Shown piece by piece: positions 10,352-21,187 of a stretch of DNA of 64,000 nt. Numbering within the stretch: position 1 is the stretch's first letter; each line of letters opens with the position of its first letter. The notes beneath the pieces are model-generated. The model was given only the letters and a program-made list of their open reading frames with translations, was not told the origin of the DNA and made no database searches. The stretch lies in NCBI GenBank assembly GCA_009667805.1, contig CM019063.1:408896959-408960958 (forward strand), given 5' to 3'. The translations under genes were made by a program, and so were the position numbers. This DNA is from Leptobrachium leishanense (lineage: Eukaryota; Chordata; Amphibia; Anura; Megophryidae).

Positions 10352-11500
10352 TTAACCCCTTCACTGCTGACGACGTCTGGGCTCAGTTACTCCCACTGTA
10401 TGCTGAGGAGGACGTGTCCCACACGTCATCAGCTTTGCGGAACCCCCGGCGGAGATACTCACCTCTCTGTCCGGGGTCCCGCGGCGTTCTGTCTTCAGCG
10501 TCCTTAGACGCTGAAGTCAAGCTCCTCCCGACGTAAATGACGTCATCGCGCCATGCCCGATGACGTCATTTCCAGACGACCGGGAGATCGCCTGGAAGGG
10601 AGGGGGGGAATCCGTTCGGATCCCTCTCCCTCTCCCTCCCGATCGGGAGGTCCCACAAAAAAAAGCCAGGCACCGCTTAAAAGGAGAGAGTCTCCCCTTT
10701 TAAGCGGTGCCTGGCTTTAACCCCTTAGGCACCGGGTCGCACTTCGGCGCCTTGCGGCGCCAAAGTGCGGCCTAGCTGCGGTGGGGGCAGCCATCTTGGA
10801 TCACGGCTCCACCCCCGGGTCCCCCTCACTGCCTGACGTCCTCACGCATAGCGTGAAGATGTCAGATAGCCGGGGAACCCCTAGCTGCCCAGAATCCCCT
10901 GGTGGAGATAGGCGGTTCATTTGAACCTCGATATCTCCAGGCAGCTAGGGGGTCATGGAGGGTGTTAATCGAAAGGCCTGAGCATGGCCTTTCGAATGAT
11001 ACCCAACATGACCAGGTATAAAGTAAAAAAAAAAAAAAATGTATTTTATTTTGTGTGTTAGTTTTATTAATGCTGCAATATTGTTCACATTTCAATTATA
11101 ATGTGAACAATGATGCTGCACTAATGATTTTTTTCTATGGGGTGTGTTTGCTATAAATCACGTAATTCCCCCCACGAAATGTAACAAGTCCCCATTTCTA
11201 ATTTTTGTACAAGCGCACCCCATAGAACACATAATGGCAAATGCTCATGTGCTAAAATGTGAAAAAAAACACTTTACACACTGCAGATGATTAAAAATTA
11301 AATTTTTATTGCATTTTTTGTCATAATATACAGGCAGGACATGACATATACATATAAAAATGATATATTATGAATCTGCGGAGTCTGCCGGAAAGAACAA
11401 TATCTAATATGTCTGGGTCATTTAATAAAATGTGGCTTCAAATCGCGTTTAAACATGATGAGCGAAAGCGGTAAAAATGAGCTGAGCACACAGCAGTGAA
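10352..11500 (+). mobile_element. Hairpin-chain TTAA element, copy 2
   Basis: Starts at TTAA followed by CCCCTTCACTGCTGACG, the family's left terminus. It ends with the family tail (CACACAGCAGTGAAATGC) without the final GGGGTTAA, so the right end is eroded. Paired segments include 10493-10502 with 10507-10516, 10662-10684 with 10695-10717 (23 bp, perfect), 10735-10751 with 10756-10772, 10833-10847 with 10851-10865, and 10881-10889 with 10940-10948. The hairpins at 10662 and 10735 align with those at 87 and 155 of copy 1 but have different arm bases. Confidence 0.8.
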
Positions 11501-12264
11501 ATGCAGCATATCAGAGGAAGATTTAGTAGAGAAATTAACACTTCTCAGAAGCACAGGTGTTGTTTGATACATCTGGAGACACCACACCCTCAGTCTACAT
11601 ACAATGTATCAAATTCATTAGACCAGACTAAAAACACCTATTGATTAAAAAGTGTGTATACGAGTATACACTATACAGTGTGGGCGCTTGTTAATTTAAG
11701 TTAATTAAAGTGCTATGTGAATAAATAATTAATTGGCCGCAAGCTATTTTCCTTGAGCCTGGATTTCCCTTAGGCTCTAATAAATGTGAGTGATATATTC
11801 ATTTTATTAAATTACTTCATCCCAGTATGACCATCTGCACTATTATTGCCTTTATTTCTCTCTGAGGGACACCTTTAAAGAGAAGATTTGATATCTACAC
11901 CACAGAGAAGATTGTTGCATTTGACTTCAATCAACAACACTCTTTGAGTATTAAACCATTGCACTTTTTTTGCACAAATTGACTTAATAATTTTTTTTAA
12001 AAAAAGATTTTTTTGTACTCTTTTACCTCATCTGTTTGGTATTTTAAAGGACATTTCTTGCATTTTAAAGGACACTTTTTATACCTTAAAGGACACCTTC
12101 ACATTTTACTTCTATTAACCAGTTGTTCATTTAACCAACTGTTCACTGTTTTATGCGCCGTATGGTTTTGTTTATCCTTTTTGTCTTAAAAACACCTATT
12201 GTTACGCCGGTTTGAGAACACAGGTCATCTAGAGGTGAGAATCTTTGCACGTACACATTAGTTT
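11501..12264. other. Interior of hAT-like element, no gene seen
   Basis: AT-rich sequence containing a small terminal-like motif AGTGTGGGCGCTT (11680-11695) and three spaced copies of TTTTAAAGGACA (12042-12100). No protein similarity recognised. Confidence 0.4.
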
Positions 12265-12483
12265 TTAATTCAATATCTAATAAACCGTTGCTTATAATAT
12301 TCTGCAGTAAAGAGTCTCTTTATTTCTAGATTTTTTGTATTTTTTATACTTTTTAATTTTTTATAATTTTTAATTTTGCGAACTCGAACCGAACACGCCA
12401 AAAAGTTCGAGGTTCGCGAACGGCCAAAGTTTGAATCGAACTCTGAACTGATCGAGCCGAACAGCTCATCCCTATTTCAGAAT

Positions 12484-12547
12484 TCTGCATTTTAATTTCC
12501 TTGTGGTGCGACCAACATATTGCAATCCGCACGTGCATTGGATAAGA
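12484..12547 (-). pseudogene. Penelope-like element, central GIY-YIG endonuclease segment
   Basis: Only 64 bp long, but minus-strand translation gives QYVGRTTRKLKCRIL, the conserved core following the first half of the GIY-YIG signature. It is bounded on the left by the hAT-like insertion and on the right by the Tc1 insertion at a TA site. The preceding half-motif (FVIY) lies on the other side of the Tc1 element at 13675-13690, so the two insertions have cut one domain into three pieces. Confidence 0.75.
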
Positions 12548-12549
12548 TA

Positions 12550-13672
12550 CACTATATTGCCAAAAGTATTCGCTCACCTGCCTTGACTCGCATATGAATT
12601 TAAGTGACATCCCATTTCTAATCCATAGGGTTCAATATGACGTTGGTCCACCCTTTGCAGCTATAGCAGCTTCAACTCTTCTGGGAAGGCTGTCCACAAG
12701 GTTTAGGAGTGTGTTTATGGAAATTTTTGACCATTCTTCCAGAAGCGCATTTGTGAGGTCACACACTGATGTTGGACGAGAAGGCCTGGCTCTCAGTCTC
12801 CACTCTAATTCATCCCAAAGGTGTTCTATCGGGTTGAGGTCAGGACTCAAGCAGGCCAGCCAAGTTCATCCACACCAGACTCTGTCATCCATGTCTTTAT
12901 GGACCTTGCTTTGTTGGGAGCATGGAAGTGTCCAAAATGTCTTGGTATGCTGAAGCATTCAGAGTTCCTTTCACTGGAACTAAGGGGCCAAGCCCATCTC
13001 CTGAAAAACAACCCCACACCATAATCCCCCTCCACCAAACATCCACCATAATCCCCCTCCACCAAAGCACGATTCGTCACTCCAGAGAACACGTCTCCAC
13101 TGCTCTACAGTCCAGTGGTGGCGTGCTTTACACCACTGCATCCAACGCTTTGCATTGCACTTGGTGATGTATGGCTTGGATGCAGCTGCTCGGCCATGGA
13201 AACCCATTCCATGAAGCTCTCTGCGCACTGTTCTTGAGCTAATCTGAAGGCCACATGAAGTTTGGAGGTCTGTAGCGGTTGACTCTGCAGAAAGTTGGCG
13301 ACCTCTTCGCACTATGCACCTCAGAATCCGCTGACCCCGCTCCGTTAGTTTACATGGCCTACCACTTCGTGGCTGAGTTTGCTGTCGTACCCAAACACTT
13401 CCACGTTCTTATAATACAGCTGACAGTTGACTGTGGAATATTTAGGAGCGAGGAAATTTCACGACTGGATTTGTTGCACAGGTGGCATCCTATCACAGTT
13501 CCACTCTGGAATTCACTGAGCTCCTGAGAGCGACCCATTCTTTCACAAATGTTTGTAAAAACAGTCTGCATGCCTAGGTGCTTCATTTTATACACCTGTG
13601 GACATGGAAGTGATTGGAACACCTGATTCTGATTATTTGGATGGGTGAGCGAATACTTTTGGCAATATAGTG
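12550..13672 (-). mobile_element. Tc1/mariner transposon
   Basis: Ends are CACTATATTGCCAAAAGTAT at 12550 and its inverted copy ending at 13672, followed by TCGCTCACC on both sides. TA duplications lie at 12548-12549 and 13673-13674. At 1123 bp it is slightly shorter than typical intact Tc1 elements. It is inserted in the Penelope-like endonuclease domain. Confidence 0.95.
12632..13622 (-). pseudogene. Tc1 transposase, frameshifted and internally damaged
   Basis: Minus-strand frames together cover most of a Tc1-family transposase, the DDE enzyme that cuts and pastes the element. The N-terminal DNA-binding region (13622-13359) starts near MGRSQELSEFQSGTVIGCHL and shows ISSLLNIPQSTVS of the helix-turn-helix. 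A second region (13312-13080) has ISSRTVRRELHGMGFHGR and VLWSDESCF with the first catalytic Asp. The last (12850-12632) has SPDLNPIEHLWDELE with the catalytic Glu. The stretch around the second catalytic Asp is out of frame, and a 27-bp direct duplication starts at 13018. At least two frameshifts make the gene non-functional. Confidence 0.9.
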
Positions 13673-13674
13673 TA

Positions 13675-14640
13675 TATCACGAAATTCGTATAACACGTTA
13701 TATTTCCCTTTATTTTAAACAATTCACCAGTAACCTGACTGGCAAATTGATATGTTGCCCTTGGTATAAAGCGACATGCCTTACAATTCCCACACTTTCT
13801 GAACCCTAGATCTGCTATATCGATTTTCGTAGGAGGATGGAGTATGCTTGGTGCTAAAACACTTTTTAAATTTTTGGCCTTCCTGTAAATTATAGGTGGA
13901 TTGGATGGAAGTTCAATTTTCAAAACGGGGTCCCTTGATAGTATTTGCCAATGCTTCCTTACTATATTTTCAATAGATCTATATTGCGTGTTGAAATCTG
14001 TTACAAAGGCATATTTGAACTTCTCACTGATACTACGGTCCTTCTTTTTTTTTCGATAATAATTGTTTCCTATTGCTTTTTCTTATCAATTTCTTTCTCA
14101 TTGAACTGTTTCGCCAACAACCTATCTTTAATATATTTTGCCTGAATGTCATAATCTGTATTTTTTGTACAATTCCTTTTAACTCTGATCAATTGACTTT
14201 TAGGAGTAGAGTCAAGCCATGATGGATTGTGGCAACTATCTCGATGGACATATCCATTACCATCAGTCTTTTTAAAATGACATTTGGATACAATCTTCCT
14301 CCCATCTGTTGATAGCGTAACATCCAAAAAGTCAATCTGTATTTGGTCGAATACCGAACTAAATTTAAGCGAAAGGGTTGAAAAAAGACATATTACCTCC
14401 GAAAGACATGCCGATTGGGTACGGAGCATTAGAAATGGAAAAGATGCTCCCAAGGTGAAATCACCCTTAAAAAAGACTATCCCTAAAAATATTAATACAG
14501 GAACATCCAACATCCAACCTGGGGATTTAAGATCCTGGGCACAGGTGGTGGATAATCAAGAAAAGACAGAACTGGAAGCCAAAACATCTTTTTTAGGGGC
14601 ACGCCCAAAAGAACGCAAAATTACAAATTTATTACCAACC
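13675..14640 (-). pseudogene. Penelope-like reverse transcriptase C-terminus and linker, copy 1
   Basis: Minus-strand translation gives part of the polymerase and linker of a Penelope-like element: FLDVTLSTDGRKIVSKCHFK (14330-14270), GYVHRDSCHNPSWLDSTPK (14260-14200), RVKRNCTKNTDYDIQAKYI (14190-14120), then after a frame change IELPSNPPIIYRKAKNLKSV (13918-13860) and the cysteine motif CGNCKACRF (13800-13770) that precedes the GIY-YIG domain. The upstream catalytic core is missing. It is the left arm of a large inverted repeat with 14819-16541. Confidence 0.8.
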
Positions 14641-14971
14641 GAAGAAAGGAGGCTGGGCTCACCCAAACAAATACAGTGTGCTGGCAGACTCACCCCTCAA
14701 GAGGAGGCGCATGAGCACCAACTCTTGGGGGGAGGAATCCATCGGATCTCCCAGTTACTAGAATGTAGTTCAGGAATAATTAATTTAACAGATTTGGTGT
14801 TGGACGATGTCACCAAAAATGGTTGGTAATAATTTGTAATTTTGCTTTCTTTTGGGCGTGCCCCTAAAAAAGATGTTTTGGCTTCCAGTTCTGTCTTTTC
14901 TTGATTATCCACCACCTGTGCCCAGGATCTTAAATCCCCAGGTTGGATGTTGGATGTTCCTGTATTAATAT

Positions 14972-15849
14972 TAGGGATGTGCGTTTCGGGTTTCGGAATT
15001 TCGGAATTTTCACGAAATTTCCCGATTCGTGTCTTCGGATTCGGCCGAATTTCCGAATCGGGTCGGACCCGAAAACCGACAGATCCGAAAAGTTTTCCGA
15101 GCCGAAACGAAAAAATTTCGGATTTTTCGAATGGACTTGAAATGTGTCAAATCGAAATTTATTTTTGCTCTATTCATGATTTCGGTTCCATTCGTGATTT
15201 CGGTTCCATTTCGGTAATTCTGGACATCGTATATTTAACTATTATCGGTTATATCGCTGATTCTGTAAATTTTGTATTTGTAAATGCGTATCACTTGTTT
15301 CTTGTGGCATTCGGGTCAGTTTAGCGTTTCTTAAATCGTTTTGTTCATTTTTTTTGTTCCTTGGCTTTCATACCATTTTAATATGATTAAATAAAGTTGT
15401 GAAATGTATATTCATAAGAAAAAAAGGATCTTTATTTAATAAAAAAAAACACGATAGAATCGCCAGAATTATCGTATCGACGGAATGAATTATCGGATCC
15501 GAAAAACAAACCAAAAATTTATTATAAAAAAAGATATAAAGTATAAAAAAAGTAAACCATAGTAGTTTACGTCAAAACGAATAGAGTTAAACACTTTGAA
15601 ACGAGGAGAACAGACGTTCGGAAAAAACGAAAATTTCCGAAATCACGAAAAGTCGATACAAAAAACGAGCAAAGTGACCCGAAAACACGAAAAATGGTTG
15701 ATATTCGGAAAAAAAAATGTACACGAAAAACGAGCCGAACCGAACCGAATCGAAACAGAAATCGGTCGAAACGAGCGGAATCGAAAATTTTAAACATCCG
15801 AACAAATCGAACCGAATCGAACCGAAAAAAAAATTGGTGCACAAGCCTA
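14972..15849. mobile_element. TAGGGATGTGC hAT-like element, 8-bp duplication ATTAATAT
   Basis: Left end TAGGGATGTGCG at 14972, right end GTGCACAAGCCTA at 15849, flanked by perfect 8-bp duplications ATTAATAT (14964-14971 and 15850-15857). The left Penelope-like arm lacks the insertion (TGTATTAATATTTTTAGGG on the complementary strand near 14490) and so serves as the empty site. The interior is full of CGAAA/TTTCG runs and encodes nothing recognisable. Confidence 0.9.
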
Positions 15850-15857
15850 ATTAATAT

Positions 15858-16541
15858 TTTTAGGGATAGTCTTTTTTAAGGGTGATTTCACCTTGGGAGC
15901 ATCTTTTCCATTTCTAATGTTCCGTACCCAATCGGCATGTCTTTCGGAGGTAATATGTCTTTTTTCAACCCTTTCGCTTAAATTTAGTTCGGTATTCGAC
16001 CAAATACAGATTGACTTTTTGGATGTTACGCTATCAACAGATGGGAGGAAGATTGTATCCAAATGTCATTTTAAAAAGACTGATGGTAATGGATATGTCC
16101 ATCGAGATAGTTGCCACCATCCATCATGGCTTGACTCTACTCCTAAAAGTCAATTGATCAGAGTTAAAAGGAATTGTACAAAAAATACAGATTATGACAT
16201 TCAGGCAAAATATATTAAAGATAGGTTGTTTTGGCGAAACAGTTCGATGAGAAAGAAATTGATAAGAAAAAGCAATAGGAAACAATTATTGTCGAAAAAA
16301 AAAAAAGAAGGACCGTAGTATCAGTGAGAAGTTCAAATATGCCTTTGTAACAGATTTCAACACGCAATATAGATCTATTGAAAATATAGTAAGGAAACAT
16401 TGGCAAATACTATCAAGAGACCCCGTTTTGAAAATTGAACTTCCATCCAATCCACCTATAACTTACAGGAAGGCCAAAAATGTAAAAAGTGTTTTAGCAC
16501 CAAGCATACCCCTTCCTCCTACGAAAATCGATATAGCAGAG
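15858..16541 (+). pseudogene. Penelope-like reverse transcriptase C-terminus, copy 2
   Basis: Plus-strand counterpart of the copy at 13800-14490. It encodes FLDVTLSTDGRKIVSKCHFK (16014-16075), the GYVHRDSCHHPSWLDSTPK segment and RVKRNCTKNTDYDIQAKYI, followed by IELPSNPPITYRKAKNVKSV at 16430-16490. It breaks off at 16541, before the cysteine motif, and a frameshift lies near 16240-16400. The two copies differ by scattered substitutions and small indels. Confidence 0.8.
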
Positions 16542-16544
16542 TTA

Positions 16545-16880
16545 CATGGTGTGAGAGAGCGTGGGTGTGGGAGCGAGTCAGCGGGTGAGTGTGTGAGTGA
16601 GTCAGCAGGTAAGTGAGTGGAGCCAGCAGGTGAGTGAGTTTAGCTTTCACAATTGCAGAGATGCTAATATTCAACTCCTTGGTTTCCCCAGTCTGAGGTC
16701 CTGAGCCTCACAGCTTGTGTTTGTTCATACATCACAGGTATTTATAAAACACTAGCAAGTTCCATAGCGGTGTACAATGGGAGAGCCAGAATAACAAATG
16801 TCCATACAAGTTAAAGACATAGAACTGTAGAAGAGAGGACCCTGCCCAAGAGCTTACAATCTAAGAGGAGAGGGGTGACA
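16545..16880. other. GTGAGTGAGT simple repeat and L2-type tail fragment
   Basis: 16545-16640 is a degenerate GTGAGTGAGTCAGC-type repeat. 16745-16875 contains GGACCCTGCCCAAGAGCTTACAATCTAAGAG, split here as GGACCCTGCCCAAGAG and CTTACAATCTAAGAG; in reverse orientation it matches the 3' region of L2-like LINEs whose tail is at 30020-30184. No coding frame. Confidence 0.5.
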
Positions 16881-16884
16881 CACT

Positions 16885-17018
16885 AGGGGCCATATTACAT
16901 ACTTGGTGCTAACTTAACCAGAGATGTTGTAAACTTACCAGAGCCATTATAGCCTATGGAGGTTTTAAGTTTACAACAGCTCTGGTTAAGTTAGCACCAA
17001 GTATGTAATATGGCCCTA
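16885..17018. mobile_element. Palindromic MITE, copy 1
   Basis: The whole 134 bp is a near-perfect palindrome. It starts GGGGCCATATTACATACTTG, runs through GGTGCTAACTTAACCAGAG, and ends with the reverse order and GTAATATGGCCC, between TA dinucleotides that may be the target duplication. A second copy is at 38078-38204. Confidence 0.85.
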
Positions 17019-17297
17019 GGTGAGGGTAATAGCTAAGTATGTGAAGTAGTGGGGTGCATGGGGGCTGTGGGCAAGATGGAGCAAGAAATGTAGTTCATGT
17101 GAAGCTTTGATGGGTGTAATAGTGGGTGGAGTAGTGGGTGGGGAAGAGGCGGGAATATTCTGGAAGTATAAGCTGAAGAAACACCCCTAGCTGAGGGACG
17201 TCGCCAGAGAAGATGAAATGACAGTTTAACGCAAGAAAAGAAACATTTTTTTACACATTTTTAAAACTTTTATTGATTTATTCTAGTTTGTCTATAG

Positions 17298-17466
17298 CAG
17301 TGTTTCCCAAACCCTCCGCCTCACCATGTTTTCCAGATATGTGAAGCACATTACAGGTGATATGATTTGCTGCTCAGTGATTGCAGGATTCAGTCTGCAT
17401 TTCCCCAAGGTGATCTGCAAAATCTGGCCTGGCTGAGGGTCCCGAGGACAGGTTTGGGGAACACTG
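17298..17466. mobile_element. Small hAT MITE, CAGTGTTTCCCAAAC type
   Basis: Terminal repeats CAGTGTTTCCCAAACC and GGTTTGGGGAACACTG bound a 169-bp non-coding element. The flanking 8 bp GTCTATAG (17290-17297) and CTCTATAG (17467-17474) agree at seven of eight positions, as expected for hAT. The copy at 37865-38020 shares the interior, for example GCAAAATCTGGCCTGG. Confidence 0.85.
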
Positions 17467-18798
17467 CTCTATAGGTATTTAAAGGTGTTTAAATGTGAAT
17501 TTAAAAAACTTTTTCTAGACATACATATCCCTTTAACCCCTTCGCTGGCTGCGGTGACGTGTGGGGAACGTCCTCATTGACTCCCGCTATATGTGGAGGA
17601 CGTTCCCCACACGTCATCCGCAAGCGGGAGCCCCGGCGGAGATACTCACCTCGCTGTCCAGGGTCCCGCAGCATTCTGGCTTTCTTCGTCTTTAGACTCC
17701 CGACGTCAATGACGTCATCGCACCATGTGCCCCATTTCTAATTTTTGTACAAGCGCACCCCATAGAAAATATAACCACAAACGCTCATGTGATAAAATGT
17801 GAAAAAAAAACTTTACATGCTGTAGATGATTCAAAATTCAAATTTTACTGCATTTTTTGTGATAATATTCAGGCAGGACATGATGTATACATATAAGAAT
17901 GATATATTATGAATCTGCCGAGTCTGCCGGAAAGAACGATATATAATTAGGGTTATTCAAAGAGATCCGAATGGCTGCCGAAAGGAAACCGAATGCTGAA
18001 AATCATCGTTCGGTTACCTTTCTTGGCCATTTGGCTATCCAGGGAGCAGGCAATTCGCCAAATCCTGGCGAATTGCCTGCACATACGGTGCCTGTTCAGT
18101 GCCTGTTTGAGGGCAGTGAATCCCCATAGAAAAGCAATGCTTCGGCTATTCAGAGAGCAAAAGCCAGCAGTGAAAAGTTGCCGAATTGCCCTGCCATTCG
18201 GTGGTTTCATGCGGCAGGTTTATTCAGACGAATTCCATGGGCTTCAATGTTAAAAATATTCCCGTTTTAATTCAATATCTAATAAACCATTGATTATAAT
18301 ATTCTGCAGTAAAGAGTCTCTTTATTTATAGAATTTTAAGGATATTTTAAGCATTTTTCGGGATTCTTTTTTTTTTTAAAAATCAATTTTTTTAAATTTT
18401 TGTTTTTAATGTTTACTTATTTTTTCTGTAACAACCCTTTTTATTATCATTCATTGGATCTCATATGTAAATATCAGACATTTTCGCTCAGTAGTTTCTT
18501 TGCAAACAGCGTTTTACTTTTCAAACATTCAAGCGTACTGTTTTCTTAATTTATTCACTCCATTTGTCTGCGGTGTCGGCTTTTTCCGGCGGCTGCACTG
18601 CGTGTGATCGGCTCCTGCTCGGGTTTTTCCAGCGTTTTCCGCGGGTTAATCCAGATGTTTTTGCGGGTTTCGGTGTGCATTTGCCCTCGTTTTGCAGTGA
18701 GTTTTCGGCGGGTTTGCGGTGACTTTTCCTGGCTATTCGGGGACCCTGTGGTGCTTGCTGAATACACTGCAGGGTCACCGAAATGGGATCGCCAAATC

Positions 18799-20136
18799 CA
18801 GTGGCGTAGCGTGGGGGGGGCAGGGGGGGCCGTGGCCCCGGGTGCAGTTTTGTTAGGGGCGCATAATTTCTTTTGAAATTATGCGCCCCTAAAACTTGTG
18901 GCCCGACTGACCCGCCGGGTTGAGGGGACCCAGATGCCGGGCAGCGGGAGTGCCTGCCCAGTCCTAAACAGTAAGTCCGTCCTGTTGATTGAAGGGGAGG
19001 TGGCTGCGTGCAGGCGCAGGTCACGTGGTCCGTCTAATCAGGTGGTACTGAGTCTCTGTACCGCCTGACTGGCCGGACCGCGTGACCTGCGCACGCACGT
19101 AGCCGCCTCCCCTTCAACAGGACGGACTTGCACGCTGTTCAGGACCGGGGCGGGCAGGCACTCCCGCTGCCCGGGAGCTGGGGCAATATCCAGGTGAGAG
19201 CTGGGGCATATCCATGAGCTGGGGCATATCCATGAGCTGGGGAAAATCCATGTGCTGGGGCAAATCCATGTGCTGGGGCAAATCCATGAGCTGGGGCAAA
19301 TCCATGTGCTGGGGCATATCCATGAGCTGGGGCAAATCCATGTGCTGGGGCAAATACATGTGCTGGGGGGCAAATTCATGTGCTGGGGCAAATCCATGAT
19401 CTGGGGCAAATCCATGTGCTGGGGCAAATGTGTGAGCTGGGACAAATCCATGAGCTGGGGCAAATCCATGAGCTGGGGCAAATCCATGTGCTGGGGCAAA
19501 TCCATGTGCTGGGGGGCAAATCCATGTGCTGGGGGGCAAATCCATGAGCTGGGGCAAATCCATGTGCTGGGACAAATCCATGTGCTGGGGCAAATACATG
19601 AGCTGGGGCATATCCATGTGCTGGGGCAGTATCCATGAGCTGGGGCAAATCCATGAGCTGGGGCAAATCCATGAGCTGGGGCATATCCATGTGCTGGGGA
19701 AAATCCATGAGGTGCTGGGGCAAATCCGTGTGCTGGGGCAAATGTGTGAGCTGGGGCAAATGTGTGAGCTGGGGCAAATCCATGAGCTGGGGCAAATCCA
19801 TGAGCTGGGGCAAATCCATGTGTGAGCTGGGGCAAATCCATGAGCTCGGGCAAATCCATGTGTGAGCTGGGGCAAATCCATGAGCTGGGGCAAATCCATG
19901 TGTGAGCTGGGGCAAATCCATGTGTGAGCTGGGGCAAATCCATGTGTGAGCTGGGACAATATTCATGTGTGAGCTGGGGCAATATTCATGTGTGAGCTGG
20001 CTGGGGCAAATCCATGTGTGAGCTGGGGCAATATCCATGTGAGAGCTGGGGCAATATCGATAACGTGTCCACAGGTTGGGGGGGGCGCACAATTCTTGGC
20101 TGGCCCCGGGCACTGACAACCCACGCTACGCCACTG
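18799..20136. mobile_element. CAGTGGCGTAGCG hAT with 8-bp duplication GCCAAATC
   Basis: Terminal repeats CAGTGGCGTAGCGTGGG and CCCACGCTACGCCACTG are perfect over 17 bp. Perfect 8-bp duplications GCCAAATC flank it at 18791-18798 and 20137-20144. The element is non-autonomous, and about two thirds of its interior is an 18-bp minisatellite. It is the innermost layer of a three-element nest. Confidence 0.95.
19190..20055. repeat. 18-bp minisatellite inside hAT
   Basis: About 45 tandem units of the type GAGCTGGGGCAAATCCAT, with a GTGCTGGGG variant and occasional insertions. Because 18 is divisible by three, long open frames appear on both strands (up to 314 residues on minus). These are by-products of the repeat and not genes. 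Confidence 0.95.
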
Positions 20137-20339
20137 GCCAAATCGAACCAAATTGAAGAGAATGAAAAGTCACCGAACGTGCGGTGACTTTTCGATTCTC
20201 TTTGAATAACCCTGAATCTGAATATGTCTGGGTCATGTAATAAAACGTGGCTTCAAATCGCTTTTAAACATGATGAGCAAAAGCAGTAAAGACTAGCTCA
20301 GCACACAGCAGTGAAATGCCTCAGCAGTGAAGGGGTTAA

Positions 20340-21187
20340 TGTGTATGCGTTAATAAACCAGAATGTTTATTTTGTATGCATGAAAAAGACTTTTTAGATT
20401 TTTCAAATAGTCAGTTATATTCAGTGAACAATAGAGTAATTTAATATAATCTAATAATTGTTTCAGATACAAAAGCCAGCTGTAACTCTGATTTGCAGTT
20501 AGTTTCCAATTTAAAAGCAGAATACTCACGATTTCAACCTCAAAATTCCGTATATTGAGCCGTGAATTTTGTGAATCAGTTTTCAATTTGGCACAATTCA
20601 TGGTTTAGTAAATAGACCTCTTCTATTTATTTTGTGTTGCTTGGTTTCGTATAACTGATCATTAACTCCCCCCACCCTTTACTTCCTAGAACGCCTTTCC
20701 TGTCCGTCTGATATTTCTCATCGTTGCCTGCCGTTTCTTTTGCAATCAAATTAGGCAAAACAGAAATGTCATTAAAATTATTGAGTCTTCACATCGATAT
20801 TTTTAATGGCATTTAAGCAGTTGTGGATATACAGGCCAAGGCTGTTTATAAATGCAACAACACATTTTATTAAATAAAAAGGGCAATATATGAACAAGCA
20901 CGGTCAGATAAGTCAGATCACACTGCTCTGTAACTGTAGAGAATTTATTATTTAAGTTCTGCAGTTTAGGCAATAACTTGACAAACAGGAAAACAAAAAG
21001 GCTTTTCAACCCACTCAATGCTGCAATTTAAATTGTAGTCATGGACCAGAAAATACATTGCTGTTATAAGTGAAAAAAAAATTAAATTATTCAAAAGGCG
21101 AAAATGGCTGTGAGAATATATGATAGTGTGTGCACTAAATGTGTCATATCAAACACAGTTTATACATATATCCAAATAAACACCAAA
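20340..21187. other. No gene or named repeat seen
   Basis: AT-rich sequence with only short open frames. It has no internal repeats that I can identify and no match elsewhere in the window. It may be unique or very old DNA. Confidence 0.4.

Larger units (their letters stand above)
9902..12474. mobile_element. TAGGGATGAGC hAT-like element with 8-bp duplication
   Basis: Terminal inverted repeats TAGGGATGAGC at 9902 and GCTCATCCCTA ending at 12474, extended by GTTCG-type repeats (GAACTCGAAC near both ends). It is flanked by TTCCAGAA (9894-9901) and TTTCAGAA (12475-12482), an 8-bp duplication with one mismatch, the length expected for hAT. It interrupts the endonuclease domain of the Penelope-like element. 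No transposase frame was found. It carries the hairpin-chain element at 10352-11500 and, at 12265-12330, a piece shared with 18250-18335. Confidence 0.85.
14300..16541. repeat. Head-to-head inverted repeat of Penelope-like copies
   Basis: Sequence reading left from about 14640 is repeated in reverse reading right from 14820 (GGTTGGTAATAA-TTTGTAATTTTG in each). The arms share more than 800 bp once the hAT insertion 14972-15849 is removed from the right arm. About 175 bp of single-copy spacer (14645-14819) separates them. Tandem and inverted arrangements are known for Penelope-like elements, so this may be an insertion structure and not a later rearrangement. Confidence 0.8.
17949..20213. mobile_element. 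AGGGTTATTCAAAGAGA element nested in copy 3
   Basis: Perfect 17-bp terminal inverted repeats: AGGGTTATTCAAAGAGA at 17949-17965 and its inverse at 20197-20213. Target duplications are unclear because the right flank has an extra GAATCTGA. The interior shares blocks with 38560-39112 (GCGGCAGGTTTATTCAGACG, CAATATCTAATAAAC), and the start resembles 41698-41811. No transposase. It contains the hAT at 18799-20136. Confidence 0.8.
17535..20339 (+). mobile_element. Hairpin-chain TTAA element, copy 3, interrupted
   Basis: Bounded by TTAA at 17535-17538 and 20336-20339 with termini CCCCTTCGCTG and CAGTGAAGGGG. This is the best evidence for TTAA target duplication in the family. A 20-bp-arm hairpin (GACGTGTGGGGAACGTCCTC with its inverse) lies at 17553-17612. 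An internal deletion near 17727 removes most of the hairpin chain and joins directly to the AT-rich tail. The tail is interrupted at 17949-20213 by a nested element and resumes with ATGTCTGGGTCATGTAATA. Confidence 0.85.

Noticed and set aside
19038..20151. Open frames up to 314 residues, Met/His/Cys/Pro-rich
   Set aside because: Products of an 18-bp tandem repeat inside a hAT element; no conserved domain, and all frames are open.
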